A stretch of 64,000 nucleotides of DNA, taken from Candidatus Gastranaerophilales bacterium. GTDB taxonomy: Bacteria; Cyanobacteriota; Vampirovibrionia; Gastranaerophilales; Gastranaerophilaceae. Position 1 is the first letter of the stretch, and every line of letters starts with the position of its first letter. Both the position numbers and the translations under genes were made by a program. Location: assembly GCA_944325785.1 (NCBI GenBank), contig CALVBN010000001.1:124001-188000 (forward strand), given 5' to 3'. The notes under the pieces are model-generated. The model was not told the origin of the DNA and searched no databases. It worked only from the letters and a program-made list of their open reading frames with translations. This document shows positions 10,381-17,854 of the stretch, one piece after another.

Positions 10381-10920
10381 ATGAGTAATTATAAACGATA
10401 TTTTACCAATAATTCAAAGCCTGTTTTTATAACATTTGTTACATATAATCGCAGAAATATACTAATTCCCAATATAGGTCTTTTAAGAAATAGTTTTAAA
10501 TATGCAAAAAATCAGTATAAATTTACGATTATTGCAATATCAGTTTTACAAAACCACTGCCATATGCTTATTCAAGCCCAAAATACAAATGAACTGCCTA
10601 TAATTATACGGAGTATAAAATTCTATTTTTCACATTATATATCCAGTGATTACCTTTGCAATGATATAACAGAATCCGCAATTAAACGTGGTGAAAAAGG
10701 GGTTTGGCAAAGAAGATATTATGATCATATTATACGAAATGAAAAGGATTTAATGCGTCATATAGATTACATTCACTACAATTCTTATAAGCATTACAAA
10801 ATTTTCCCGAAAGATTGGCAATATTCATCATTTAAACACTTTGTACATAATAATTACTATGATATAAATTGGTGTAATTTTGATGATAAGTATTATATCA
10901 ATCAATTAGAATACGAATAA
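10381..10920 (+). CDS. REP-associated tyrosine transposase (RAYT, Y1 HUH family)
   Basis: A 179-residue IS200-like single-tyrosine nuclease. NHCHMLIQ carries the HxH metal-binding pair of HUH enzymes, and WQRRYYDHIIRNEKD holds the catalytic tyrosine region; the downstream IHYNSYKH and WQYSSFKHFV segments are typical of RAYTs. In other bacteria RAYTs nick and mobilise short palindromes called REPs. Palindromes of the GTAGGGTGCA...TGCACC type start 13 bp after its stop and recur elsewhere in this window, so it probably serves them. Unlike IS elements it is normally a single-copy domesticated gene. The ORF is intact. Confidence 0.88.
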   Translation: MSNYKRYFTNNSKPVFITFVTYNRRNILIPNIGLLRNSFKYAKNQYKFTIIAISVLQNHCHMLIQAQNTNELPIIIRSIKFYFSHYISSDYLCNDITESAIKRGEKGVWQRRYYDHIIRNEKDLMRHIDYIHYNSYKHYKIFPKDWQYSSFKHFVHNNYYDINWCNFDDKYYINQLEYE

Positions 10921-10932
10921 AACCTATCATGC

Positions 10933-11002
10933 GTAGGGTGTAAATTTTTGCACCAATTTTTTTATAAACAAATATCACGCCGACAAATTTTAATCTGTTA
11001 AT
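10933..11002 (+). repeat. REPIN-like repeat, truncated copy
   Basis: It starts with a palindromic REP (GTAGGGTGTAA...TTGCACC) and continues with the spacer AACAAATATCACGCCG shared with the copy at 11062. The right-hand REP is missing; the sequence switches at about 11003 into a duplicate of the ugd 3' end. Confidence 0.75.
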
Positions 11003-11053
11003 CTCATTCAATCTGGATGGTATTGAATACTTCCAAATGGGCAAGTGGCAAAG
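11003..11053 (+). pseudogene. Fragment of a second ugd 3' end
   Basis: Forty-five of 51 bases match 10236-10286. Translated, it reads SFNLDGIEYFQMGK against SFNLEGFEYFQMGK in the intact gene. The differences are conservative, so the fragment probably came from a functional diverged ugd rather than from recent copying of this one. It is sandwiched between two REPIN copies. Confidence 0.7.
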
Positions 11054-11061
11054 AGGCTATC

Positions 11062-11158
11062 GTAGGGTGCAATTTTTTGCACCCCAAATTTTTTTTTTAA
11101 CAAATATCACGCCGCCATTTTTTTTAATCGGTTAATGGTGCAAAGAATTGCACCCTAC
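11062..11158. repeat. REPIN-like repeat, complete copy
   Basis: Two REP palindromes face each other: GTAGGGTGCAA...TTGCACC at 11062-11083 and GGTGCAA...TTGCACCCTAC at 11137-11158, with an AT-rich spacer containing AACAAATATCACGCCG. The whole unit can fold into one long hairpin that ends close to the pseudopilin stop codon. Confidence 0.8.
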
Positions 11159-11168
11159 AGACTACAGA

Positions 11169-11921
11169 TTATTTAGCATTCTTTTTATTGATTTCTGTAA
11201 TTGCTTCTGACAATTTCTCCCAATCGTCATTTGAACCTGCTTGGTTTACGATCTGCTCTGCTAAATCTTTATCCTCTGATGTCGCATGCATATTTGTCGG
11301 ATTTTGCAGATAAGCCAATCCCAAAGCATCACCTGGATGAATACCGCCGTCATTATCTATAACAAGGATAAATTGATCTGGGCTTGTATGGTCAGCATCA
11401 TATATATGGTTATCGCCTTTACCTTCACCATCCATATCAAGAGTTAATGTTGTTCTATAAGCAAGTCCTTGAATTGTTTCATTACTAGCAATTTCTTCTG
11501 TATTAAATTCCCATAGCATCCCATCACTAGTTGTAAATATAATAGTACCATTGCGGGTATTATTGCCAGTCGCCTCAACATCACTAGATAAATTTAAATG
11601 ATGAGATAATATTGCAGGGAATTTATTGACACCACTACAATTAACGTCATCATTATAAGGTGCAATTTCTGGTTGCAAATCAGAATACATTCCAGTTTGC
11701 TCAGGTTCACCTGCATTATTATAGCCTGACGGCCAGTACAATGCCGGATTTCCCATAATTTCATCTGTTAAAGTTGTTAATGTATTATAAGCTTTTATAT
11801 ACATTGCCTTATTCTTATCCGGCACAATATTCATAATAGCCGGAGCTGTGATTGCTGCTACAACACCAATAATAGCCATTGTTATTAGTAATTCTTGTAA
11901 AGTAAAACCTTTTTTAAACAT
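11169..11921 (-). CDS. Type II/IV pseudopilin-like protein with N-terminal methylation motif
   Basis: A 250-residue protein that begins MFKKGFTLQELLITMAIIG, the class III signal of prepilins: a short basic leader, a cleavage site before Phe, Glu at mature position 5 and a hydrophobic helix. A prepilin peptidase would cut after Gly5 and methylate Phe. The long C-terminal globular part has two cysteines and acidic, Gly-rich stretches (DMDGEGKGDNH, VIDNDGG) that could bind calcium. No other pilus or secretion genes are adjacent, so it is probably an orphan minor pseudopilin. GAGGA precedes the ATG. Confidence 0.82.
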   Translation of the reverse strand: MFKKGFTLQELLITMAIIGVVAAITAPAIMNIVPDKNKAMYIKAYNTLTTLTDEIMGNPALYWPSGYNNAGEPEQTGMYSDLQPEIAPYNDDVNCSGVNKFPAILSHHLNLSSDVEATGNNTRNGTIIFTTSDGMLWEFNTEEIASNETIQGLAYRTTLTLDMDGEGKGDNHIYDADHTSPDQFILVIDNDGGIHPGDALGLAYLQNPTNMHATSEDKDLAEQIVNQAGSNDDWEKLSEAITEINKKNAK

Positions 11922-12227
11922 AATTATCCTCGCTTCTTATTCTTTTTCTATTATAACATATATTAGAAAGAAACAGAATAGTTACATAATAAAAAGTATC
12001 ATAGATTCTTCAGACTCATTTCATTGTTGCTTCCGTCCTCTAAATGACAAAATTTAGACTACAAGAATTACTTTTTATTTTTAATTTGTAAATTTTTGTA
12101 ACAAAATTGTTTAAAACTCTAAAGTTTTCTAAAAATATGCCGTAAATATTAGTACAAATGTAACACAATACATATTATGTAACGTCAAAAGTAACACAAC
12201 AGGGAAAAGAAAATAGGAGATTTACAA
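11922..12227. other. Intergenic region with divergent promoters and one dispersed repeat
   Basis: It separates the pseudopilin from the EF-hand protein. It is AT-rich, with a TATAAC-like box near 11951 for the leftward gene. A repeat at 12003-12048 (GATTCTTCAGACTCA...CGTCCTCTAAATGAC) belongs to the family also seen at 14999-15038 and 15090-15136. AATAGGAG at about 12211 is the ribosome binding site of the rightward gene. I see no gene. Confidence 0.6.
12003..12048 (+). repeat. Dispersed repeat of the GTCCTCTGAATGAC type, copy 1
   Basis: Shares GATTCWTC, GACTCA and CGTCCTCTRAATGAC blocks with 15090-15136 and, inverted, with 14999-15038. The three copies are diverged, which suggests an old family of short palindromic elements. 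Confidence 0.55.
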
Positions 12228-14738
12228 ATGTCAAACGATGTATCAAGAGTTTATCAGTTTTTAGCAACAAAGGGCGACTGGGTAAGCGCAGCTGACCAAG
12301 ACGGTGACGACAAAATAACAAAGTATGAATTCCGTACATATATGTATGACAATTTTGACTGGGAAAACTTAGAGGGCTGGAACGGTGAAGAATCAATGAA
12401 AGATGATTTGGTAAACAGCTTCTGGAAAACAATTGATACAAATCAGGGCGGTAAAATCAGCGGTACAAAATTGAAAAATAAAAATGCTCTTGATGACAAA
12501 GAAATCGCCTCTATGGAAAATAAAATTGCAATTTACGAAAAATTAAATGAATATACTGCAAACCTGCAAGCTCCTTCTATTATTTCTAATACAAGCGGTT
12601 GGAAAAATTCTGTAGTTCAAGGGCTTGCGGCTCTTGTAGAAAAATATACCGGCAGCGCAGATGATTTAGAAGCTTATCTTGATGAACACGTTACGTCTAT
12701 TATGAATAAGACTACAGCGGATTATTTTGCGAACGACTATATTGGCTCAGAAATGGCAGATATTGTTAAAGAATACGGATATGCCTATGCTGATGATGAG
12801 ACTCTGCAAGGAATGATTGACAACTACATACAAAATATTCCGGAAGGTTCTGACGAGTATGATATTAAAGGAACTGTAACATCTATTATAGACGCATATA
12901 TGGCAACAGCGGGATTAAAAGAAGATAATGCCTTTGATATAAGCACATATGGATATAATGTTACAGATACTTCCCCCTTAAATGACCTGCAGAAAACGAT
13001 TGTGGAAAAGAACCTGCAGAATAATCTTGAAGCTATAAAGAATGAAGCGGACTACGCTGATAACAGCGCTGCTTATGACGCTGCAGTAACAAATTATATA
13101 GAATCCGTATTATCAGAAGCAACATTCCAAGACTTTAATACAATCAAGTCTTATGGCATAAATGAATTCAAAGCAAGCGATTTCTACAAAAATGCAAAAG
13201 CTAGTTTTGAATTAAAGAATATCTTAAACTGCGAAGAGGGTTCAGAACTATACAATGCCATAAAAGAAGCTCTTGGCGAAACGATTGCAAACGCACTTAC
13301 TGATGGTGTATACTTAACAGATTCATACCTGCCCATTGTTAATGATGTAACAGACAGGGTGCTAAAAAATGGAGAATTTGTAAAGAATGGTACACTTGAT
13401 AAAGAGGCTTTAATTCAATATGTTGTAGAACAAGTATCTGCAAATCTTTCCGGCATATTATCAGAAAGCGGAGCTGCTAAGAATTTAAGTCTTACAGAAT
13501 TGGATACAATGTTCAACAAACTCTGTGAACAGGCAGATTCATTAAAGTATTCAGATACTGAAAAATCATTGACAATTTATAGAGAAGCAGCTATTCAATA
13601 CTGTGAAGCAGTTGCAGCAAAAGGTTCTGAATACAAGGCTGCTGTTAAAGAAGTCGTTGGCTCTGACTACGCATCTGTTATCAACTCAATAAAAACTCCA
13701 ACCGAAATCAAAGACCTTATCAGCCAGCTCAAGGCTAAGGCTTCTGAAATTGTAGTTAAAGTTGATGTAACAGATAAGTCTGATGAAATTATTAATAATA
13801 TTAATAATAACTTGAAATACAATGGTACAAGCGCTTCTACTGCTAGAGCAACGCTAACATTCCGCGTTACAAATACCGGCGAAATTAACTTTGTAGTTTA
13901 TGCAGAAAAAAGAGGTCCCTGGGATGACCCAAGCAACACAGAATTGAATGACTTCTTTAATAATAAAGTAAGGAATACAATAGAAAACTCTTACAGCAGT
14001 GAAATCGCAAGTCTGAACCTAACTCAGCTTGAAAAAGATAACTTATTCAATACTGCATTATTCGTAACACTTTCAGATACTACCGTACTATTAAGCCAGT
14101 ATAATGAAACAAATCTCGCTCCGATTGTAGAAAAATTAGTAGAAAATTATACCAAAATGCTTGACAGCATCTCCAACAGCGATACAGCAAGAGAATACAT
14201 TAAAAATCAATCCAGCAAGAGCCTGTTAAATGGTATGACAACTTACACAGAAAAAGGTTATACTTATTCATCTGATGCTACTAGAAACTTAAATAAATAC
14301 TACCAAGATGACAAGACTAACGGCGGTGACGACTGGGTAAGCATTGCAAGCAGAGGAACAGACTCTTTCAGCTATGGCGGATTCAGCGGTTCAATAATTA
14401 TTTTAACTGGCTCTACTAGAGGTGATAATGACCCAGTAAATAATGCAATGAAATCAATATTACAAGATTATATTAACTCTTACCAGACATACATTGATGG
14501 TAACAGGATTATAGAATTATTTAGACAGGCTCAAGAAACTGCATTTTCTAATTTAGATGCTACAATGCATATATCTCAAGCATCTGGTTCTTCTATCTAT
14601 GGTTATGGAGAAACTAGCGGTGGTAAAAGAGATAACTCTGATACCTATAGTGGCAAACACTACGGAGTTAACAGTATCCTTATCAATGTTATTTATGAAT
14701 TTGAAAAATTACTCAGCAGAGAAATTTGCGGTCTGTAA
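12228..14738 (+). CDS. Large EF-hand protein of unknown function
   Basis: An 836-residue, mostly helical, acidic protein. Residues 23-34 (DQDGDDKITKYE) fit the canonical 12-residue EF-hand loop with Asp at 1, 3 and 5 and Glu at 12. A second loop near residue 77 (DTNQGGKISGTK) has Lys at position 12 and is probably inactive. No signal peptide, membrane helix or catalytic motif is visible. The rest has no family I recognise; helical segments rich in Ala, Asn, Ser and Tyr dominate. A strong GGAG ribosome binding site and a terminator just downstream mark a single-gene unit. Export by a leaderless route is possible but unproven. Confidence 0.7.
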   Translation: MSNDVSRVYQFLATKGDWVSAADQDGDDKITKYEFRTYMYDNFDWENLEGWNGEESMKDDLVNSFWKTIDTNQGGKISGTKLKNKNALDDKEIASMENKIAIYEKLNEYTANLQAPSIISNTSGWKNSVVQGLAALVEKYTGSADDLEAYLDEHVTSIMNKTTADYFANDYIGSEMADIVKEYGYAYADDETLQGMIDNYIQNIPEGSDEYDIKGTVTSIIDAYMATAGLKEDNAFDISTYGYNVTDTSPLNDLQKTIVEKNLQNNLEAIKNEADYADNSAAYDAAVTNYIESVLSEATFQDFNTIKSYGINEFKASDFYKNAKASFELKNILNCEEGSELYNAIKEALGETIANALTDGVYLTDSYLPIVNDVTDRVLKNGEFVKNGTLDKEALIQYVVEQVSANLSGILSESGAAKNLSLTELDTMFNKLCEQADSLKYSDTEKSLTIYREAAIQYCEAVAAKGSEYKAAVKEVVGSDYASVINSIKTPTEIKDLISQLKAKASEIVVKVDVTDKSDEIINNINNNLKYNGTSASTARATLTFRVTNTGEINFVVYAEKRGPWDDPSNTELNDFFNNKVRNTIENSYSSEIASLNLTQLEKDNLFNTALFVTLSDTTVLLSQYNETNLAPIVEKLVENYTKMLDSISNSDTAREYIKNQSSKSLLNGMTTYTEKGYTYSSDATRNLNKYYQDDKTNGGDDWVSIASRGTDSFSYGGFSGSIIILTGSTRGDNDPVNNAMKSILQDYINSYQTYIDGNRIIELFRQAQETAFSNLDATMHISQASGSSIYGYGETSGGKRDNSDTYSGKHYGVNSILINVIYEFEKLLSREICGL

Positions 14739-14770
14739 TTATAGAAAAAATCATAACAGTTATAACTAAA

Positions 14771-14804
14771 ATACATCCGGAGATTTTTCACCGGATGTAT
14801 TTTA
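14771..14804 (+). terminator. Terminator after the EF-hand gene
   Basis: A 10-bp stem (ATACATCCGG with CCGGATGTAT) around a T-rich loop is followed by TTTA. Confidence 0.7.
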
Positions 14805-14885
14805 TGTCAATCAGCAGTCTTTTTGCTTTACGGCACGATCCTTTACTTTAAAAACACTCAATATTGTGTATGATGCAAAAGTCCC

Positions 14886-14989
14886 GTAGAGTGCAATTCA
14901 TTGCACCAATACTTGTTTCAAAATATACATTTTTATTATTAGTAATTGAGTTTAACAAATTAAAAATGGTGCAAAATATTGCCCCATGC
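14886..14989 (+). repeat. REPIN-like repeat
   Basis: The left REP is GTAGAGTGCAA...TTGCACC (14886-14907) and the right REP is GGTGCAAAATATTGCCCC (from 14968). The spacer contains TTATTATTAGTAATTGA, which occurs inverted in the copy at 15192-15305. Confidence 0.75.
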
Positions 14990-14998
14990 ACATCTACT

Positions 14999-15038
14999 TG
15001 ACGTCATTCAGAGGCTCGTAAGAGCCGAAGAATCTCTG
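14999..15038 (-). repeat. Dispersed repeat of the GTCCTCTGAATGAC type, copy 2 (inverted)
   Basis: Reads TGACGTCATTCAGAGG then GAGCCGAAGAATCTC. It is the inverted partner of 15090-15136, which lies about 50 bp away. Confidence 0.6.
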
Positions 15039-15089
15039 CTCTAATTTTTTCGCTTCACCCCTCACCCCCACCCTTCACGCAAGTTTACG

Positions 15090-15136
15090 AGATTCATCGG
15101 ACTCACTAAATGGCTATTTTCGTCCTCTGAATGACG
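15090..15136 (+). repeat. Dispersed repeat of the GTCCTCTGAATGAC type, copy 3
   Basis: Reads GAGATTCATCGGACTCA and ends CGTCCTCTGAATGACG. Together with 14999-15038 it can form a long stem. Confidence 0.6.
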
Positions 15137-15191
15137 GTTGGGAGGCTAAACGCTAAGTTTAGCACGCTCCCTCACCTAACAGGAGAGTTCT

Positions 15192-15305
15192 GTAGGGTGC
15201 GATTCATTGCACTTTTTTTATTTGTTAAAATATAATATTTCAATTACTAATAATAAAATGTAAATTTAAAATAATTATTTGCGCAAAGGTCTGCACCATG
15301 CGCAA
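15192..15305 (-). repeat. REPIN-like repeat, inverted copy
   Basis: It begins with GTAGGGTGCGATTCATTGCAC and ends with a degenerate GCAAAGGTCTGCACC arm. Its spacer is the reverse complement of the 14886 copy, so the two REPINs face opposite ways and frame the 200 bp between them. Confidence 0.7.
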
Positions 15306-15448
15306 CTAATACATCCAGCGCATTGCGAGCGTGTTATGCGCAAGCATAACGATAGCGAGCGAAAAGTGCAGGCAAGCCTGCAAAATCCATTCAATCCCGC
15401 ACCAGCAAGGGTGCAGAAAATGATTGCGAGTTTCTCTTTCTTTGCTAG

Positions 15449-15488
15449 CATTTCTTTCTCTTTTTATCGCAAAAAAGAGAAAGAAATG
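15449..15488. repeat. Perfect 17-bp hairpin
   Basis: CATTTCTTTCTCTTTTT pairs perfectly with AAAAAGAGAAAGAAATG across a 6-base loop. It could be a terminator-like or element-end structure; no gene ends just before it. Confidence 0.6.
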
Positions 15489-15596
15489 TTAAAATGTAGA
15501 GCTAATTATAAATCCCTATAGGCATTATCTTGCGAAAAGTATAATTTTGCGCTACAATCGTATTAATCAAAGAAGAGAGCAGCTATAGGTGTTTTT

Positions 15597-17192
15597 ATGA
15601 ATAAAATCCAAATTAAGGCAGAAATTCTAGCTACTTTAACAGCTTTATCAACTTCTGCACAGCCGAATTCATCTTTAATAACAGATTTAAAGAATATTGA
15701 AGATAAGAAAACAGTGCTGGAAGTATTAATAAAAGAGCTAATAAACGCAAATGAACAAAAATCTTTGTTAATATGCTGGCTTTTAATGGAATTAATCGAC
15801 AAGGATACTCTTAACGATGAATTATGGAACGTAATTAAAGCACCGGAATACAGCGATCACGTTAAAATGATAGCTTTTAATATGCTTAAAGATCTCGGCA
15901 ACCAAATTGATTATGATGTTATAAGCGGATATTTCGAAAAATTCAGCGAGTTAATAAATAAAGAAACAAAAGAGCTGCTTGACACCGCTATAATGAATCC
16001 GGAAGCACAAATTGATTTTATGGATTTTTTGAATGCCATTAATGACAATGATAAAATTATCCTCATAAAATCTCTGGAAGAAGATTATGCAAATGATGCG
16101 CTTGCCAACATTTTAATACCAGTATTCTTGTATTACATTGATACGGAAGTAGGAAATACTGCTCTGGAAATTCTGGGACGCTCGAAATCCCAGCTTGCTT
16201 ATCACGCATTAGAAACGGCCAAAAGCTATGCTTCAGAAGCTCTTCAGGCACGGATAAATAAGGCTCTATCAGAACTCAAAATGGCTGGCATAAGAGTTGA
16301 TAATACCGAGGAATTCTACAAAAACATCTTAAAAGAGTCTAAGCCGTATAAAACCTATATTTCCTTTCCGGATGGACACGGCAACCTTGCCATTATATTT
16401 TCAAGGATAAGAGAAAATAATTCTTTACAGTTTCTTGCGGTTGTAATAAACCCCAAATACGGCATATTGGATGCTTTTGGGTTTAATTCAATGACAGTGC
16501 AGGATTTCTTCAAGATTGCAGACAAGTTTTATAACTATCAAGAAAGATACAGCATCAGCGCCGGTGTTGCAAAATATTTACTAATGCAGGCAGAAGAAAG
16601 CTCTCATATAAATCAAGAGCCGATGCCGTATGAATATATCTGCTGGCAGAGCATTCTTCTTGATATTGAGCCGGAAAAACCGGAAGTTAATTTAGAAAAG
16701 AAGGAGCTTAATCAAAAAGATATTGATAAATTATGCTTAAATGATTATGTACAGAACTGGTTCTACGACGAAATAACATCAGAAGAGTTTAAATTTTTTA
16801 TAGATAAACTTTCTGCTGAATTTAAATCAAACAACTTTAGCGTTGATTTGGACAAATTTATTGCAGATAATTTTGACAGCATCTACACTGCAAAAGAACT
16901 AGCTTATAAGCTTGTAACTTTTAATATTGCAGCTTATTTACGTATGTTGAACGGCGATAAGGAGCTGGCACAAATATTTTATTCTTTAGGCTCTAATTAT
17001 ATGTTTTTAACAAATATTATAAGAAAAAGCATATATGAATATTATGTGGGCAAGCGTTATATACTAAAAAATCAGAGAAAAGCTTCTACTATTTTTGAGA
17101 AAAAATTACAGCCCAAAACAGATGATTTTCAGCTTTTGCAGCTGGATATGATTATCTCAAGCATAGAAGCACGGTGGGTTGCCAATGCATAA
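15597..17192 (+). CDS. HEAT-like repeat protein of unknown function
   Basis: A 531-residue soluble protein. The first ~230 residues are paired helices with HEAT-like spacing (AEYSDHVKMIAFNMLKDLGN-type segments, TALEILGRSKSQLAYHALETA). A middle part around residues 240-330 (YKTYISFPDGHGNLAIIFSR...LQFLAVVINPKYGILDAFG) looks like a separate alpha/beta domain. No catalytic motif is apparent. It is the first gene of a tightly packed operon and its stop overlaps the start of ruvX by 8 bases, so the two are translationally coupled. I do not recognise a named family. Confidence 0.7.
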   Translation: MNKIQIKAEILATLTALSTSAQPNSSLITDLKNIEDKKTVLEVLIKELINANEQKSLLICWLLMELIDKDTLNDELWNVIKAPEYSDHVKMIAFNMLKDLGNQIDYDVISGYFEKFSELINKETKELLDTAIMNPEAQIDFMDFLNAINDNDKIILIKSLEEDYANDALANILIPVFLYYIDTEVGNTALEILGRSKSQLAYHALETAKSYASEALQARINKALSELKMAGIRVDNTEEFYKNILKESKPYKTYISFPDGHGNLAIIFSRIRENNSLQFLAVVINPKYGILDAFGFNSMTVQDFFKIADKFYNYQERYSISAGVAKYLLMQAEESSHINQEPMPYEYICWQSILLDIEPEKPEVNLEKKELNQKDIDKLCLNDYVQNWFYDEITSEEFKFFIDKLSAEFKSNNFSVDLDKFIADNFDSIYTAKELAYKLVTFNIAAYLRMLNGDKELAQIFYSLGSNYMFLTNIIRKSIYEYYVGKRYILKNQRKASTIFEKKLQPKTDDFQLLQLDMIISSIEARWVANA

Positions 17193-17583
17193 AGTAATGG
17201 CGCTTGATGTTGGAACAAAACGTATAGGAGTTGCTCTCAGCGACTTTCTGCAGGTAATTGCAGTACCGCATTCTTGTATTCCTCGCCAGCCAGAAGCTAA
17301 AGCAATTGAAGAAATTATAAAAATTGCAAAAGAAAACAGAGTTGAAAAAATTGTAATCGGCGTTCCCGTAAACATGGATGGCTCCATAGGCTCTCAAGCA
17401 CAAGATTGTATAAATTTTTCACAAAAAATTGTTGGTTTTGATATAATATTAGAAGATGAAAGATTAACCTCTGAAGAAGCTGAAGAACGGCTTAAAGAAA
17501 GAAAAGTTAATTTTCAAAAAAACAAGGGTCTTGTAGATATAGAAAGCGCCTGTGTTATACTGGAACAATATTTAGGGAAATAA
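17185..17583 (+). CDS. ruvX: Putative pre-16S rRNA nuclease / Holliday junction resolvase, YqgF family
   Basis: A 132-residue RNase H-fold nuclease. ALDVGTKRIGVALSD holds the first catalytic Asp, VIGVPVNMDGS is the conserved central strand, and DERLTSEEAEERL supplies the second acidic site. In E. coli YqgF trims the 5' end of 16S rRNA; a role at Holliday junctions was proposed earlier. I chose ATG 17185 over TTG 17179 because GGTGGG sits eight bases upstream. DUF1292 follows two bases after the stop, the same order as in many Firmicutes. Confidence 0.92.
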   Translation: MHKVMALDVGTKRIGVALSDFLQVIAVPHSCIPRQPEAKAIEEIIKIAKENRVEKIVIGVPVNMDGSIGSQAQDCINFSQKIVGFDIILEDERLTSEEAEERLKERKVNFQKNKGLVDIESACVILEQYLGK

Positions 17584-17585
17584 TT

Positions 17586-17852
17586 ATGAGCGAAGAACAA
17601 AATTTTGTAGAAATTTATGATGAAAACGGTCAGGTAGTAAAGTGTGAAGTATTTGATATTATTGACTTTGAGGGCAAGACTTACACATTGCTTCTTCCGC
17701 AGGATGAAGATGAAATCGGAGACTCTGCAGAAGTTATTGTAATGGAATACATTGAAGAAGGCGATGACTGCTACTTCCAAAACATAGATGATGAAGAAGA
17801 ATTCAAACGGGTCTGCGAATATATAGAATCACTTGAAGAAGAGGGAGAATAA
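17586..17852 (+). CDS. DUF1292 family protein (YrzB-like)
   Basis: An 88-residue, strongly acidic protein. It matches the DUF1292 pattern: FVEIYDENGQVVKCEVFDIIDFEGKTY, then LLPQDEDEIGDSAEVIVMEY, ending with the acidic helix. The function of the family is unknown. Its gene almost always sits beside ruvX, as here with a two-base gap. Confidence 0.85.
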   Translation: MSEEQNFVEIYDENGQVVKCEVFDIIDFEGKTYTLLLPQDEDEIGDSAEVIVMEYIEEGDDCYFQNIDDEEEFKRVCEYIESLEEEGE

Positions 17853-17854
17853 TT

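Larger units (their letters stand above)
14739..15596. other. 858-bp gene-free, repeat-filled intergenic region
   Basis: No supported gene. In order it holds a terminator, a REPIN copy (14886-14989), two inverted members of the GTCCTCTGAATGAC family (14999-15038 and 15090-15136), TTCACCC-rich low-complexity sequence, an inverted REPIN copy (15192-15305), and a 17-bp perfect hairpin (15449-15488). The sequence from 15300 to 15440 is GC-richer than its surroundings, with GCGAGCG-type motifs. The final 60 bases carry the likely promoter of the next operon. Confidence 0.75.

Noticed and set aside
10933..15305. Possible CRISPR array
   Set aside because: The repeats are few, palindromic, irregularly spaced and without cas genes; they fit REPINs.
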